From Calditrichia bacterium (GTDB lineage: Bacteria; Calditrichota; Calditrichia; Calditrichales; Calditrichaceae): a stretch of DNA of 40,616 nt. The position numbers and the translations under genes are program-made. The stretch is taken from contig JALSTK010000139.1 of the NCBI GenBank assembly GCA_026983775.1, positions 1-40,616 on the forward strand. Direction: 5' to 3'. The notes under the pieces were generated by a model, which did no database searches, was not told where the DNA came from, and saw only the letters and a list, made by a program, of their open reading frames with translations. Below are positions 23,375-32,864 of this stretch, in pieces (positions within the stretch are counted from its first letter, which is position 1; every line of letters starts with the position of its first letter).

Positions 23375-24520
23375 ATGAAATCTATCTCACTCTGCCATCG
23401 GTTTTCCCTTAGGTGGCGCCTGTGGCGAAAATTTGAGGGGCCCAACCCCGCGAAAGGGAATCTATTCCTTTCCGCTTTTCATAGAATCGCCATTGGCAGA
23501 CTGTCCCGCTATACGAGTCTTCCTTCAGAATATGACATTACCTTTATTTGCAGGAAAGAACGGCAGTATTTTGCCGAACCTATCTTGAAAGAATTGCAAA
23601 AGAGTTACAAAATTCAAATTTTATTATTGGATCATAAGAGGGAACTTTCTGCGCGAAAAATCAAGGGCAGAATTGTTTGGATTGAATGGGCGGCTAAATT
23701 TGCCTGGGCAGTATCTAAACTCAAATTAGAAAATAAAAAGGTGATTATCCGGCTACACCGTTATGAGTTGGATACGGCTTTCATGCAAAAAATAAAATGG
23801 GAAAATATCGATGGAGTGGTCTTTGTAAATAAACATATAGAGCGGGAATTTAAGCAAAAAATTAACGATCGGGTTCGAACCCATACCATTCCCAATGCCC
23901 TTGCCGTACAGGATTTTCCCTATTTTCCCCCAGGTCGATGCGATGGGGATACCCGGATTATTTCATACAGTATGACCTTTGATCCTTTAAAAGGCTACCT
24001 GGAGCTGATACGGTTTTTTAAAAAGTTGCTGAATCGGAGCCCATCGTTCAAACTTACGTTGATGGCCAGAGATCCGCAAAGTAGAGAAGAAAAGTACTAT
24101 TTGAGGACGCTCCGCCTCGAGGTAGAAAAACTGGCCATAGAGGATCGGGTAGATTTTTTAGTGAAGGAGATGCCGCTAAATCTTAAGGATGATCGTAAAA
24201 ATGTTTCCCAGGTACTTTCGCAGCATGATATTTTTATCGGATTTAGTAAAATAGAGAGCTTTCACTACGCTTTTGCAGAAAGCATGCTGAGCGGTTTACA
24301 ATGCTTTTACAACGGATGGCAAAATTTTTATCTGGAAGAATTCTGGAAAAGTTGGGCTTATTCTTCCGAGGAAGAGATGTTAGAGGGTATAATTCAATGG
24401 AGAAAACGGTCTGTCGCAGAACGCGCCGAAATTACCAGGAAGAACAGAGACTATACCGTCAAACGTTTTGGATCCGCCACGATAAGTGAAATCTATCGGC
24501 AGGTATTTTTCAAAATATAA
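23375..24520 (+). CDS. Glycosyltransferase, GT4-like (GT-B fold)
   Basis: 381 residues, no signal peptide. The C-terminal half has the glycosyltransferase group 1 pattern: a strand-turn region ISYSMTFDPLKGYLELIRFF (about 198-217), KLTLMARDPQSREEKYY, a nucleotide-sugar region DIFIGFSKIESFHYAFAESMLSGLQCFY (about 291-318, with the E-x7-E-like pair ESFHYAFAE), and a final helix. The N-terminal half is a Rossmann-like acceptor domain with KVIIRLHRYELD. Donor and acceptor sugars are unknown. The gene stands alone, so it is not visibly part of a polysaccharide cluster. RBS AAAAGAG before ATG 23375. Confidence 0.75.
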   Translation: MKSISLCHRFSLRWRLWRKFEGPNPAKGNLFLSAFHRIAIGRLSRYTSLPSEYDITFICRKERQYFAEPILKELQKSYKIQILLLDHKRELSARKIKGRIVWIEWAAKFAWAVSKLKLENKKVIIRLHRYELDTAFMQKIKWENIDGVVFVNKHIEREFKQKINDRVRTHTIPNALAVQDFPYFPPGRCDGDTRIISYSMTFDPLKGYLELIRFFKKLLNRSPSFKLTLMARDPQSREEKYYLRTLRLEVEKLAIEDRVDFLVKEMPLNLKDDRKNVSQVLSQHDIFIGFSKIESFHYAFAESMLSGLQCFYNGWQNFYLEEFWKSWAYSSEEEMLEGIIQWRKRSVAERAEITRKNRDYTVKRFGSATISEIYRQVFFKI

Positions 24521-24824
24521 TCCACGTTTTGTAAAGAGAACAAATCCGGGAAAAAAACTTTTTGGACGGGTCACTCCTTCCTGCCTGGTAGGGTCACGGT
24601 TTTCGTCTCAGTCGGTAATCCGGGTTGTGAAAAAGAGCAGGCGGACTGTCCGGGCAGGGACTATCCCTGCGCTGAGCGGCCGACAGTTCGGCGATACTGC
24701 AAACAAAACATAGCCCCGCCCGGCAGAACTCCCTCATAATTCTTCGAAGGACGGTTTATCGTCCCTGACCGAAAATCCCCTTCAGCGGAAAAACCGTTTT
24801 AAAAGGTTCAATTGATTTAATCCG
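24521..24824. other. Convergent intergenic region with stacked inverted repeats, no gene
   Basis: Between two convergent 3' ends. A nested hairpin is present: ACTGTC (24645-24650) with GACAGT (24682-24687) outside, and a perfect GCAGGGA-CTA-TCCCTGC (24654-24670) inside. GGACG/CGTCC near 24749-24764 forms another small stem. The segment is more G+C-rich than its flanks. No T tract marks these as classic terminators, and I do not recognise an RNA family. Confidence 0.4.
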
Positions 24825-26258
24825 CTAATCCTCTTTCCAGTTCAGATAGTTCTCATTCCAAATAGGTTCGGTCAACTGCTCCAGTTTCTTATCATATTCT
24901 GTTAAGCTGTTATAGTAGTCCTCCGTTAACAGAAACTTATTGTTCGTTTCATCTTCCGGTTTGGCATCTTCTGTTAAAATGGAATGGATAAAATTATCAT
25001 AATGGTCACGGATAGAGCAAGGCAGCAACCAGTTTTCCGGATGATGGCGATGATCATAGCCATACTCGTCCTGCCATTTACGGCCGTTCACCATAAACTT
25101 AGAGAACAAAGCATCGGCAATGGATTTTCCGTTATTATAAAGATCATAGATATTATCCACATAGTAAGGTACAAAAACACAGGGCATAATGTTTCCGTTC
25201 CAGTCAATATAGAGATATCCGCCTGCCCGGCCATAGGCAATGCAACCGTTGGATAAAACGCCGCTGTTCCAGAAATCAGCCAGACCGTATTTTTTTTCGT
25301 CCATTGTTTTTTGCCATAATTTCAATAAAGCAATACGCTCTTCGGGGGTAACCATCAACTCAAGCAAATCATCTGCCCGGCCGATAGGCATCAACTGGAA
25401 TTGCCACATATAGCTCGCCCCTTGTTCTTCGAAGAAGAAGTCATAGAATGCATCGCTTAGCAGGGTTTTTACGTTTTTCCGGGTAGCTGTTACGGAAATC
25501 CCGAACGGCACTCCGCTCCTGCGCAGATTTTCCATAGCAGACAGGATTTTGGCATAGACCCCGTTTCCTCTTCGCTCGTCGGTCTCCAATTCAAAACCTT
25601 CCACCGAAATAGCCGGTGTGACATTCCCTAATTTTTCCAATTCATGGGCTAATTCTTTCGTAATCAGCGTACCGTTGGTGTAAACCAGGAAAAAGGTATC
25701 GTTATATTTCTTGAAAATATCCAGTAAATTTTTCCCCTCACTGTAATACATAAAGGGTTCGCCGCCACTGATTACCATGAATCTTGAACCGAAAAGATCA
25801 TGATTCTCTCTAATAATTTTGTCTACGACCGAATAAGGAAGATGCGTTGCTGTTCTGGAAGTGGAACTGGCGTAACAGCCAATGCAGGATAGATTACAGC
25901 GTTGTGTGGGCGAGAGCACCAAAAAACCGGGGGGATCGATTCCGTATTTTTCCTTAAAGTTAGCTTCGCTCTGCAAATTTTCAGCATTATTCTGCATAAT
26001 GGCATTTTTTACGAATACTTGAATAATGTTTTTAACTACTTTTTTGGATATGTAGCCGCGGTCCATATTTTTTACGGCCGTATGTAATATAGCGGATAGA
26101 AACTCATATTTCTTTTTTTGAACCGTGGGTAAATCATGCGGACAATCGGTTACAAAAGATTTGTAAATATACTTATCCAACTGTCCCGCCAGTAACTTAC
26201 GTCCCTGTTTTTGATTGACAATTTTGCTGAGTGCTCCTATGATTACGTTGTCTAACAT
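24825..26258 (-). CDS. Radical SAM protein with probable auxiliary cluster
   Basis: 477 residues. An N-terminal helical region (1-105) is followed by the radical SAM core: CxxxCxxC at C121, C125 and C128 (RCNLSCIGCYA) binding the 4Fe-4S cluster, VISGGEPF for SAM contact, and LVYTNGTLI. The C-terminal part keeps cysteines in SNGCIAYGRAGGYLYIDWNGNIMPCVFVPYY and WLLPCSIRD, like a reduced SPASM/twitch domain that holds an extra cluster. Related proteins modify peptides or lipids or act in cofactor maturation; no partner gene or precursor peptide is seen, so the substrate is unknown. A 306-base gap separates it from the divergent protease gene. Confidence 0.85.
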   Translation of the reverse strand: MLDNVIIGALSKIVNQKQGRKLLAGQLDKYIYKSFVTDCPHDLPTVQKKKYEFLSAILHTAVKNMDRGYISKKVVKNIIQVFVKNAIMQNNAENLQSEANFKEKYGIDPPGFLVLSPTQRCNLSCIGCYASSTSRTATHLPYSVVDKIIRENHDLFGSRFMVISGGEPFMYYSEGKNLLDIFKKYNDTFFLVYTNGTLITKELAHELEKLGNVTPAISVEGFELETDERRGNGVYAKILSAMENLRRSGVPFGISVTATRKNVKTLLSDAFYDFFFEEQGASYMWQFQLMPIGRADDLLELMVTPEERIALLKLWQKTMDEKKYGLADFWNSGVLSNGCIAYGRAGGYLYIDWNGNIMPCVFVPYYVDNIYDLYNNGKSIADALFSKFMVNGRKWQDEYGYDHRHHPENWLLPCSIRDHYDNFIHSILTEDAKPEDETNNKFLLTEDYYNSLTEYDKKLEQLTEPIWNENYLNWKED

Positions 26259-26564
26259 TGTTAAGCCCTTTCATGTTAGGTTGGCTGGTCTCTCCATTCG
26301 AATCATATGGAAATCGGAGGTAGCCCCTCTCACTCAAACAATTTTTTTACGTGCTCCAAAGGAACAAAGTTCCTCATTCTCTATTTAATTCTTAGCGCAT
26401 TACGATAGTCAGGATTTTTTATACATACCTATGAAATAATTACCTTTTTTAATGAAAAGTGTTTCTTTTAATAGTAGATTCAGAAAGTATTTGAATGCGG
26501 ACTGTTTAGTCGATAATTTCTATGTATGGATGTTATCTGAATACCGAAACTGAAGAGGATTTGT
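26259..26564. other. Divergent intergenic region between radical SAM and peptidase genes
   Basis: An A/T-rich spacer that must hold the start signals for both directions. A weak plus-strand promoter-like pair (TTGAAT near 26491, GATAAT near 26512, spacing only 15) precedes the protease gene. No RNA, repeat or small gene was recognised. Confidence 0.3.
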
Positions 26565-27503
26565 TTGGTAAATATTCGAAAATTATTTATATTCACTATC
26601 TTTGTAGTTACGTTTTCCGGAATAATAAAACAAGCTTTTTCAGCGCAGCAGGTCTGGATGAGAGGCAACTACCGCATTGTTTTCGAAGAGTCCGACAGCT
26701 TGCTGGTAAAACAATTATTCCGAAAGATCGAACAACCGTTAAAGAAGCTGGAAAATTTTTTTAACGGGGACGCGGGAAGAGTCGTAACGATTATCATTAC
26801 CAAATCGGAAGAGGAATATAAGCGTCGCACCCGAGGGGTCTTGCCGGAATGGAGCCAGGCGGCAGCTTTTACCAATCAGGGGCTTGTTATTCTACGTCTG
26901 GTGGAGGCGCGGGAAGTAAGAGAGTCGCCGCAAATTCTTTTGCATGAATTAACCCATATATTTCTGGCCGATTACTATCCGCTGGGTCGTATACCTGTAT
27001 GGCTCAACGAAGGCATGGCCGAGTATTTCAGCGGAAAAACACTGGATTTGCAGAGCCGGGTTAGATTAGCCAATGCTCTGGCGGCAAAAAAAATAGTGGA
27101 CTTACGAAACATCGATTCACTCCATTCTTTTAAACGCTTTCAGGCTCAATTGGCCTATACGGAAGCTCTGTCTGCCGTGGATTATTTCGTGGGCCGCTAT
27201 GGCTTGGCCGGACTTAAATCTTTATTGAATAATCTGGCGCAATATCGTTCTTACCAGACGGCGTTTAAGAAGACAACCGGTCATGACTTCATTGATTTTG
27301 AATTGAATTGGTATCAGGAGCTGGTGAATCGTTATCGCTGGTTAATCGTTCTGAATATCGATAATTTAATCTGGATAACCATGGCCTTGCTGGCTCTGGC
27401 AGCGATCTGGGCCATTCATCGCCGCAACAGAAGGCGCCTTAAAGAGTGGGAAGAGGATGATGCGGACAATAGTATTGATTCGGATAAGTGGGGAGAAGAG
27501 TAA
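26565..27503 (+). CDS. Membrane-anchored peptidase-MA-like zinc metalloprotease
   Basis: 312 residues. A signal or anchor segment (residues about 5-26), then a gluzincin-type catalytic domain with HExxH in LLHELTHIF (about residues 127-135) and the downstream [11 protein letters not shown] that supplies the third zinc ligand (E in NEGMAEY). A transmembrane helix lies near 262-283 ([18 protein letters not shown]) with a charged cytoplasmic tail. Peptidase-MA-like proteins are exported proteases of unknown substrate. The start is TTG 26565, with GAAGAGGA before it; no ATG gives the leader. Its end overlaps a possible upstream start of the arginine decarboxylase gene, so the genes are probably cotranscribed. 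Confidence 0.75.
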   Translation: MVNIRKLFIFTIFVVTFSGIIKQAFSAQQVWMRGNYRIVFEESDSLLVKQLFRKIEQPLKKLENFFNGDAGRVVTIIITKSEEEYKRRTRGVLPEWSQAAAFTNQGLVILRLVEAREVRESPQILLHELTHIFLADYYPLGRIPVWLNEGMAEYFSGKTLDLQSRVRLANALAAKKIVDLRNIDSLHSFKRFQAQLAYTEALSAVDYFVGRYGLAGLKSLLNNLAQYRSYQTAFKKTTGHDFIDFELNWYQELVNRYRWLIVLNIDNLIWITMALLALAAIWAIHRRNRRRLKEWEEDDADNSIDSDKWGEE

Positions 27504-27505
27504 AA

Positions 27506-28051
27506 TTGTACGTACCTAAGAAAATATTTTTAACCAAAGGGATGGGAGTGCACCGCGAAGAATTGACCAGTTTCGAATTGGCCTTGCGTGCTGCAGGTAT
27601 CGGCCCTTTTAATTTGGTCGCTGTTTCCAGTATCTATCCTGCCGGATGTAAACTGATCAGCAGGGAAGAGGGCTTAAAAGAGCTGACTCCGGGGCAGATC
27701 GTCCATGCGGTATACAGCAGAAACGCTACCAAAGAACCGGGAAGAATGATCACTTCTTCGGTTGGACTGGCTATTCCCAAGGATACCCATGCATACGGCT
27801 ATCTGAGTGAACATCATGGATACGGACAAACCGCCGAACAATCCGGGGAATATGTTGAAGACCTGGCTGCGGAGATGCTGGCTACTATTTTAGGGGTCGA
27901 ATTTGATCTGGATTTAAGCTGGGATGAAAAGCGCAATATCTGGCGTATTTCAGATAAAATCGTACATTCCCAAAATATCACCCAGGCAGCCCGGGGAGAT
28001 GAAAAGGGAAGATGGACAACCGTAATCGCAGCTGCGATTCTATTACCATGA
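27506..28051 (+). CDS. pdaD: Pyruvoyl-dependent arginine decarboxylase PdaD
   Basis: Converts arginine to agmatine using a pyruvoyl group made by self-cleavage at a Ser-Ser bond. The 181-residue product begins (M)[27 protein letters not shown], the standard family start, and has the cleavage region [12 protein letters not shown] with S41-S42. Further family blocks are [19 protein letters not shown] and [21 protein letters not shown] choose TTG 27506: it reproduces the family N terminus and GGGGAGAAGAG stands at the right distance. A GTG at 27488 would overlap the preceding gene. Directly followed by agmatinase, so the product feeds putrescine synthesis. This type is best known in archaea, Chlamydia and FCB bacteria. 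Confidence 0.92.
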   Translation: MYVPKKIFLTKGMGVHREELTSFELALRAAGIGPFNLVAVSSIYPAGCKLISREEGLKELTPGQIVHAVYSRNATKEPGRMITSSVGLAIPKDTHAYGYLSEHHGYGQTAEQSGEYVEDLAAEMLATILGVEFDLDLSWDEKRNIWRISDKIVHSQNITQAARGDEKGRWTTVIAAAILLP

Positions 28052-28052
28052 C

Positions 28053-28922
28053 ATGCCAATGACCACAAAGCAGAAAAATTTTTTGGGTATTGAATCCCCC
28101 TTCAGCTCCTATGAACAGGCTGCGGCCGTAATCATACCTATCCCTTATGAGCAAACTACCAGTTATGGGGCGGGAACCAGGGAGGGAGCAGGTGCTATTA
28201 TTGATGCTTCGTCTTATGTGGAATTGTATGATGAGGAATTAGATTGTCAGGCCTATGAAAAAGGAATACACACTCTGCCTGTGCTTCAATTTTCCGGGGA
28301 AGTTGAACGGGATTTCCAGAAAATCACAATGACTTACGCTTCTCTTTTAAAAGACGGAAAGTTCCCGGTCGGATTGGGGGGAGAGCATTCCATCTCCTTC
28401 CCGGCCTATCGTGCCTTCCACGATCAGTTTCAGGATCTATCCATCCTGCAATTGGATGCTCATTCCGATCTGCGTGATTCTTATGAGGGCTCGATCTATT
28501 CCCATGCATCGGTGATGCGCCGCATTTATGAACTGAATTCCAATATCGTCCAGGTCGGGATTCGTTCCCAGTGCTTCGCGGAACGGCAATTTATTGAGAA
28601 GAACGGCATAAATATCTTTTACGCGCATCCGTTGCAGAAAGCGGGAATATCGACTGAAATAATCGACTTGTTAAAAAAGCGCGTTTTTCTTACTATTGAT
28701 GTGGATTTTTTCGATCCCTCCGTCATGCCTTCTACCGGTACACCGGAGCCGGGCGGTTTTTTGTGGGATGAAACAATAGAATTTTTGAAGCGGGTTTTTG
28801 CCGAAAAACAAGTGGTGGGATTTGACGTTGTTGAATTAAGTCCGATCAAGGGTCTGGTTCATGCCGATTTTCTGGCGGCAAAACTGGTTTACAAACTTCT
28901 CGGTTACAAATTCTGTTCTTGA
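28053..28922 (+). CDS. speB: Agmatinase (ureohydrolase family)
   Basis: Hydrolyses agmatine to putrescine and urea. The 289-residue protein has all ureohydrolase metal motifs: GGEHSISFPAY (about 109-119), LDAHSDLRDSYEG with SHASVMRR, and DVDFFDPSVMPSTGTPEPGG, plus FDVVELSP. Both Mn sites look complete, and the family N terminus (PFSSYEQAAAVIIPIPYEQTTSYGAGTREG) is that of agmatinase rather than arginase. It starts one base after the pdaD stop (ATG 28053; ATG 28059 is possible), so the pair is translationally linked and gives a two-step arginine-to-putrescine route. Urea would be left over; no urease is in the window. Confidence 0.93.
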   Translation: MPMTTKQKNFLGIESPFSSYEQAAAVIIPIPYEQTTSYGAGTREGAGAIIDASSYVELYDEELDCQAYEKGIHTLPVLQFSGEVERDFQKITMTYASLLKDGKFPVGLGGEHSISFPAYRAFHDQFQDLSILQLDAHSDLRDSYEGSIYSHASVMRRIYELNSNIVQVGIRSQCFAERQFIEKNGINIFYAHPLQKAGISTEIIDLLKKRVFLTIDVDFFDPSVMPSTGTPEPGGFLWDETIEFLKRVFAEKQVVGFDVVELSPIKGLVHADFLAAKLVYKLLGYKFCS

Positions 28923-28954
28923 TGCGTAAAGAGCTAATTCTTACAGAGGATCTA

Positions 28955-31102
28955 ATGAAAAAAGTAAAATTTGTTTTTGGTATACACAATCATCAACCGG
29001 TCGGCAATTTCGATTTTGTCTTTGAAGACGCCTATCAAAAATCCTATTTACCCTTCTTACAGGTATTGAATCGTCATCCGAAAATACGAATCAGCCTTCA
29101 TTTTACGGGGATTTTACTGGACTGGCTGGAAAAACATCACCCCGATCTTTTGCATCTGGTTCGGAAAATGACAGAACGGGGTCAGCTGGAAATAATGAGC
29201 GGTGCCTACTATGAACCGATTCTTTCGGTTATTCCGAGGGAAGACCGGCTGGGCCAGATCCGTAAACAGACCCGGAGAGTTAAAAGTTTATTCGGCTATG
29301 AAGCAAGCGGAATGTGGCTGGCGGAACGTATCTGGGAACCGGACCTGCCCTCCACTCTGTTTGATGCGGATATTCGATATACGGTTATCGACGATACTCA
29401 TTTCAAATATGCCGGACTAACCGATGCGGACCTTAACGGATTTTATATCACCGAAGATAACGGTAAGTCGGTTTATTTATTTCCTATTAACAAACACCTG
29501 AGGTATACCATTCCCTTTCAGGATCCGCAGGAAACGATCAGAATTTTGCAGGAACGGGCCAGCGAGGACGGACAAACGGTTATCGTTTTTGCCGATGACG
29601 GTGAAAAATTTGGTGTCTGGCCGGATACTTACCAGCACGTTTATGAAAACGGCTGGCTGGATCAGTTTTTTTCGGCTGTGGAACAGAATTCGGATTGGAT
29701 TGAAATGTTGCATTTCGATGAGATTGTGGGGGAAGTGATGCCGAAAGATAAGATCTATCTGCCCACGGCTTCCTATTCGGAAATGATGCACTGGTCTCTG
29801 TTCACGCCTACTTTTCACCTCTATGAGGAATTTGATACGCTGCTGAAGGATAAGAACTTACTTGAAAAGTACGGAATCTTTGTGCGGGGCGGATTCTGGC
29901 GTAACTTCATGAGTAAATACCCCGAAGTGAACGTAATGCATAAGAAAATGCTGCGGGTAAGTCGTAAATTATGGGCTCTCAACGCAGCACAGCGTCGACA
30001 GGTTCAGCCCGCTTTTGATCATCTTTGGGCCGGGCAGTGTAATTGTCCGTACTGGCACGGTGTTTTCGGCGGGCTCTATCTCAGCCATCTGCGGTATGCT
30101 ATTTTTCAGAATCTGATTCAGGCCGAGAAAATGGCAGATGCGATTCAAAAAACCGAATTTCCCATCGTCGAACATACGGATTTTGACATCGACGGCCAGC
30201 AGGAACTTATTATTGAAACCTCGATTCATAATGTGTATCTGAAGCCCTCTTCCGGGGCAACCCTGCTGGAATATGATTTTAAACCATCCGATAAAAATTT
30301 ACTGGACACCATGACACGCCGTGAGGAGGGCTACCACAGAAAACTTGCCGATGCGGTTGTAGTGGGTAAGGAGTCGGAAGCAGATAATGACGACTCCGCG
30401 GCCAGTATCCATGATATCCTTCGCGCCAAAGAGCCCAATCTGATGGATCATCTTAATTACGACTGGTACCAGCGTAAGTCGTTTGTGGATCATATACTGG
30501 GCCATGGCACAACCCTGGAAGAGTTCACCCGGGCCCGTTTCCGTGAAGAGGGTGATTTTGTTAACCAGCCTTATGAGGTTAAAAACATCACTTCGACCCC
30601 AAAAGAGGTTAGAATAAAGTTTAGGCGGGACGGCCATGTTTGGGTAAACGGCAATCACCGGCCGCTTACCATTCAAAAAACATTAACGATCCTGGAAAAA
30701 GAAGCCGCCATCATGGCCGAATACACATTGATCAATTCAGGAAAAGAGGCGCTCGAACTTCAGTTCGCAGTAGAATTTAATTTTGGTTTGCAAGCAGGCC
30801 ATGAAGACGATCGGTTCTATTATGACCGGGACGGCCGCCTGGATAACTCCTACCTGGATTCCAGCGGTATTTTAACCGATCATGATTTTATTGCTTTAAA
30901 AGATGAATATTTGCGTATCGATGCCCGGCTTCATTCTACCCGAGAAGCTGAAATCTGGCGTATGCCGGTGGAAACCATTTCCTTATCGGAGGCCGGCTTC
31001 GAGCGTGTGTATCAAAGTTCAAGCGTTTTGTTTATTTGGAAGATATCCCTGGAAAAACGCTGGTCGGTTCAGATCGATCATTTAGTGAAACATCTTGATT
31101 AA
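28955..31102 (+). CDS. GH57 4-alpha-glucanotransferase / alpha-amylase
   Basis: 715 residues, cytoplasmic. N-terminal GH57 barrel: FGIHNHQPVGNF (motif 1), GMWLAERIWEP with nucleophile E124, and VIFADDGEKFGVWP with acid/base D215. The 91-residue spacing equals that of the characterised Thermococcus litoralis glucanotransferase (E123/D214). DUF1925- and DUF1926-type beta domains follow in the C-terminal half (FLGHGTTLEEF, AEYTLINSGKEALELQFAVEFNFGL). The enzyme transfers maltooligosaccharide chains, serving glycogen or starch turnover. A longer frame begins at 28919, overlapping speB; ATG 28955 with AGAGGA gives the conserved start. It follows speB in the same run, although the functional link is not obvious. 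Confidence 0.88.
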   Translation: MKKVKFVFGIHNHQPVGNFDFVFEDAYQKSYLPFLQVLNRHPKIRISLHFTGILLDWLEKHHPDLLHLVRKMTERGQLEIMSGAYYEPILSVIPREDRLGQIRKQTRRVKSLFGYEASGMWLAERIWEPDLPSTLFDADIRYTVIDDTHFKYAGLTDADLNGFYITEDNGKSVYLFPINKHLRYTIPFQDPQETIRILQERASEDGQTVIVFADDGEKFGVWPDTYQHVYENGWLDQFFSAVEQNSDWIEMLHFDEIVGEVMPKDKIYLPTASYSEMMHWSLFTPTFHLYEEFDTLLKDKNLLEKYGIFVRGGFWRNFMSKYPEVNVMHKKMLRVSRKLWALNAAQRRQVQPAFDHLWAGQCNCPYWHGVFGGLYLSHLRYAIFQNLIQAEKMADAIQKTEFPIVEHTDFDIDGQQELIIETSIHNVYLKPSSGATLLEYDFKPSDKNLLDTMTRREEGYHRKLADAVVVGKESEADNDDSAASIHDILRAKEPNLMDHLNYDWYQRKSFVDHILGHGTTLEEFTRARFREEGDFVNQPYEVKNITSTPKEVRIKFRRDGHVWVNGNHRPLTIQKTLTILEKEAAIMAEYTLINSGKEALELQFAVEFNFGLQAGHEDDRFYYDRDGRLDNSYLDSSGILTDHDFIALKDEYLRIDARLHSTREAEIWRMPVETISLSEAGFERVYQSSSVLFIWKISLEKRWSVQIDHLVKHLD

Positions 31103-31129
31103 AATCTTTTAGAACAGGAAAAAAATCAC

Positions 31130-32764
31130 ATGAAATTCAACCGTTCCCTCTCCAGAATTTTTCTTTATCTGGTAGCTGTATTGCTGATTGTAATGGTGAT
31201 CAATCATTTGCAGAATGACTGGGCTGCGCGCGGAACAAAACATTTAAGCAGTTCTCAGGCTGATAAAAAAATTAAGCAAGCTCTGGGCTTCGTGCATAAA
31301 TACTATGTGGATTCCGTGGATTGGATGGGATTTTCAAAAGGGGCCATTCAGGGAGCTTTGCAAACCCTGGACCCCCATTCCGTTTATTTGTCCTATGATG
31401 AGGTAAAAAGAAACGAGGAGAGCTTTGAAGGCCGCTATCAGGGGATTGGAATTCAATTCGACGTTTTAAACGGCTATATCACCGTAATCGCCGTGATCTC
31501 CGGTTCACCGTCGGATAAGGTAGGTCTTCAATCGGGTGATAAGATCATTAAAATTAACGGTAAATCCGCTATAAATTTAACTACGGCGGATGTTCCCAAA
31601 AGACTGAAAGGTCCGAAAGGAAGTAAGGTTACCGTAACGATTTCCCGACCGGGTTTCACTCATCCCTTCGACGTGAAGATTACCCGGGGAGAAATTCCTA
31701 TTTATACCATTAATACGAGATTCAGAACGAATGATTCTACCGGGTATGTTTGGTTAAATCGTTTTGCCAGTACAACGGCCAAAGAGCTGGAAGATGCTCT
31801 GGAATATCTGGAAGGTCGGGGCATTCAACGTTTGGTTCTGGATTTGCGGGGAAATGGAGGTGGATTCCTGCGTCAGGCTGTGCAGGTGGTGGCGAAATTT
31901 ATTCCCGGCCATCGCAGAGTGGTGTACACGAAAGGGCGGTTGTCCCGTTTCGATGAAGAGTTCTATACCGACGATTTTGGTTATACACAATCAAGGGATT
32001 ATCCTTTAATTGTCCTGATCGACCAGGGTACGGCCAGTGCTTCCGAGATCGTAGCCGGGGCTTTGCAGGACTACGATCGGGCACTGATCGTAGGTACCAA
32101 CAGTTTTGGTAAGGGATTGGTCCAGAATGAATTTGAATTAAGCGACGGATCCCGTATTCGTTTAACCGTATCCAAATACTATACGCCCAGCGGCCGTTTG
32201 ATTCAGCGTCCTTATAAAGGCATCTCTGTGGAAGAGTATTATCATCAAGCGGAAGAAGACAGCGTGCAACAGGACAGCTCCCGTACGCGTCCGGTTTACA
32301 AAACACAAAACGGCCGTACCGTGTATGGCGGCGGAGGGATTCATCCCGATGTGGAAGTAAAATATACTTCGTTTTCCAAGTCACCTAAAATGAGTGCGGA
32401 GTTTTTTAAGGATCGTATCTTTTTTAAAGCGGCTATTCAGTACGAAGAAGAGCATCCCCAAATTAAAGGGAACTTTCTCAAATTTGATTCAGTATTTAAA
32501 GTAAATAAGAGATTATTGAATAGCTTAAAACGGATTGCCAGAAAACACAAGATTAAATTTACGGATACGGAATTTTCAAGAGACATACCCTTCCTGAAAA
32601 ACCGGTTAAAAGCAGAAATTGCCCGCAGTATTTGGGGGACGGAATCCTATTACAAGGTTTTATTGGAACACGATAATCAATTTGAAAAAGCGATCAAATT
32701 ATTCCCTGATATACGTAAGATTTTGAAAAGAAATGTATCCGGGGCTCATAAAAATTTAAATTGA
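31130..32764 (+). CDS. S41-family C-terminal-processing protease (CtpA/Prc type)
   Basis: 544 residues. An N-terminal membrane anchor (about 8-25), a leader domain, a PDZ domain (about 95-180: GIGIQFDVLNGYITVIAVISGSPSDKVGLQSGDKIIKINGKS) and the protease core. The Ser-Lys dyad is visible: S303 in DQGTASASEIVAGALQD and K328 in NSFGKGLVQ, 25 residues apart as in E. coli Prc. It cleaves C termini of exported proteins in the periplasm. About 100 residues after the core form an extra basic/helical tail. It starts 28 bases after the GH57 gene and is followed by the exbB promoter. Confidence 0.9.
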   Translation: MKFNRSLSRIFLYLVAVLLIVMVINHLQNDWAARGTKHLSSSQADKKIKQALGFVHKYYVDSVDWMGFSKGAIQGALQTLDPHSVYLSYDEVKRNEESFEGRYQGIGIQFDVLNGYITVIAVISGSPSDKVGLQSGDKIIKINGKSAINLTTADVPKRLKGPKGSKVTVTISRPGFTHPFDVKITRGEIPIYTINTRFRTNDSTGYVWLNRFASTTAKELEDALEYLEGRGIQRLVLDLRGNGGGFLRQAVQVVAKFIPGHRRVVYTKGRLSRFDEEFYTDDFGYTQSRDYPLIVLIDQGTASASEIVAGALQDYDRALIVGTNSFGKGLVQNEFELSDGSRIRLTVSKYYTPSGRLIQRPYKGISVEEYYHQAEEDSVQQDSSRTRPVYKTQNGRTVYGGGGIHPDVEVKYTSFSKSPKMSAEFFKDRIFFKAAIQYEEEHPQIKGNFLKFDSVFKVNKRLLNSLKRIARKHKIKFTDTEFSRDIPFLKNRLKAEIARSIWGTESYYKVLLEHDNQFEKAIKLFPDIRKILKRNVSGAHKNLN

Positions 32765-32789
32765 CTTTAATAATCAAAAGTAGTAAACT
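32761..32789 (+). promoter_or_regulatory. Candidate promoter of the exbB operon
   Basis: TTGACT (32761-32766, overlapping the S41 protease stop) and TAAACT (32784-32789) are 17 bases apart. Transcription would start about 70 bases before exbB. Supported by motif fit only. Confidence 0.45.
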
Positions 32790-32864
32790 TGAGCCATATT
32801 TTATATCTAACTCATAGTAAGAGCGTAGTATAAAGACCATGTACCAATTAAAGGAGTTTAAACG

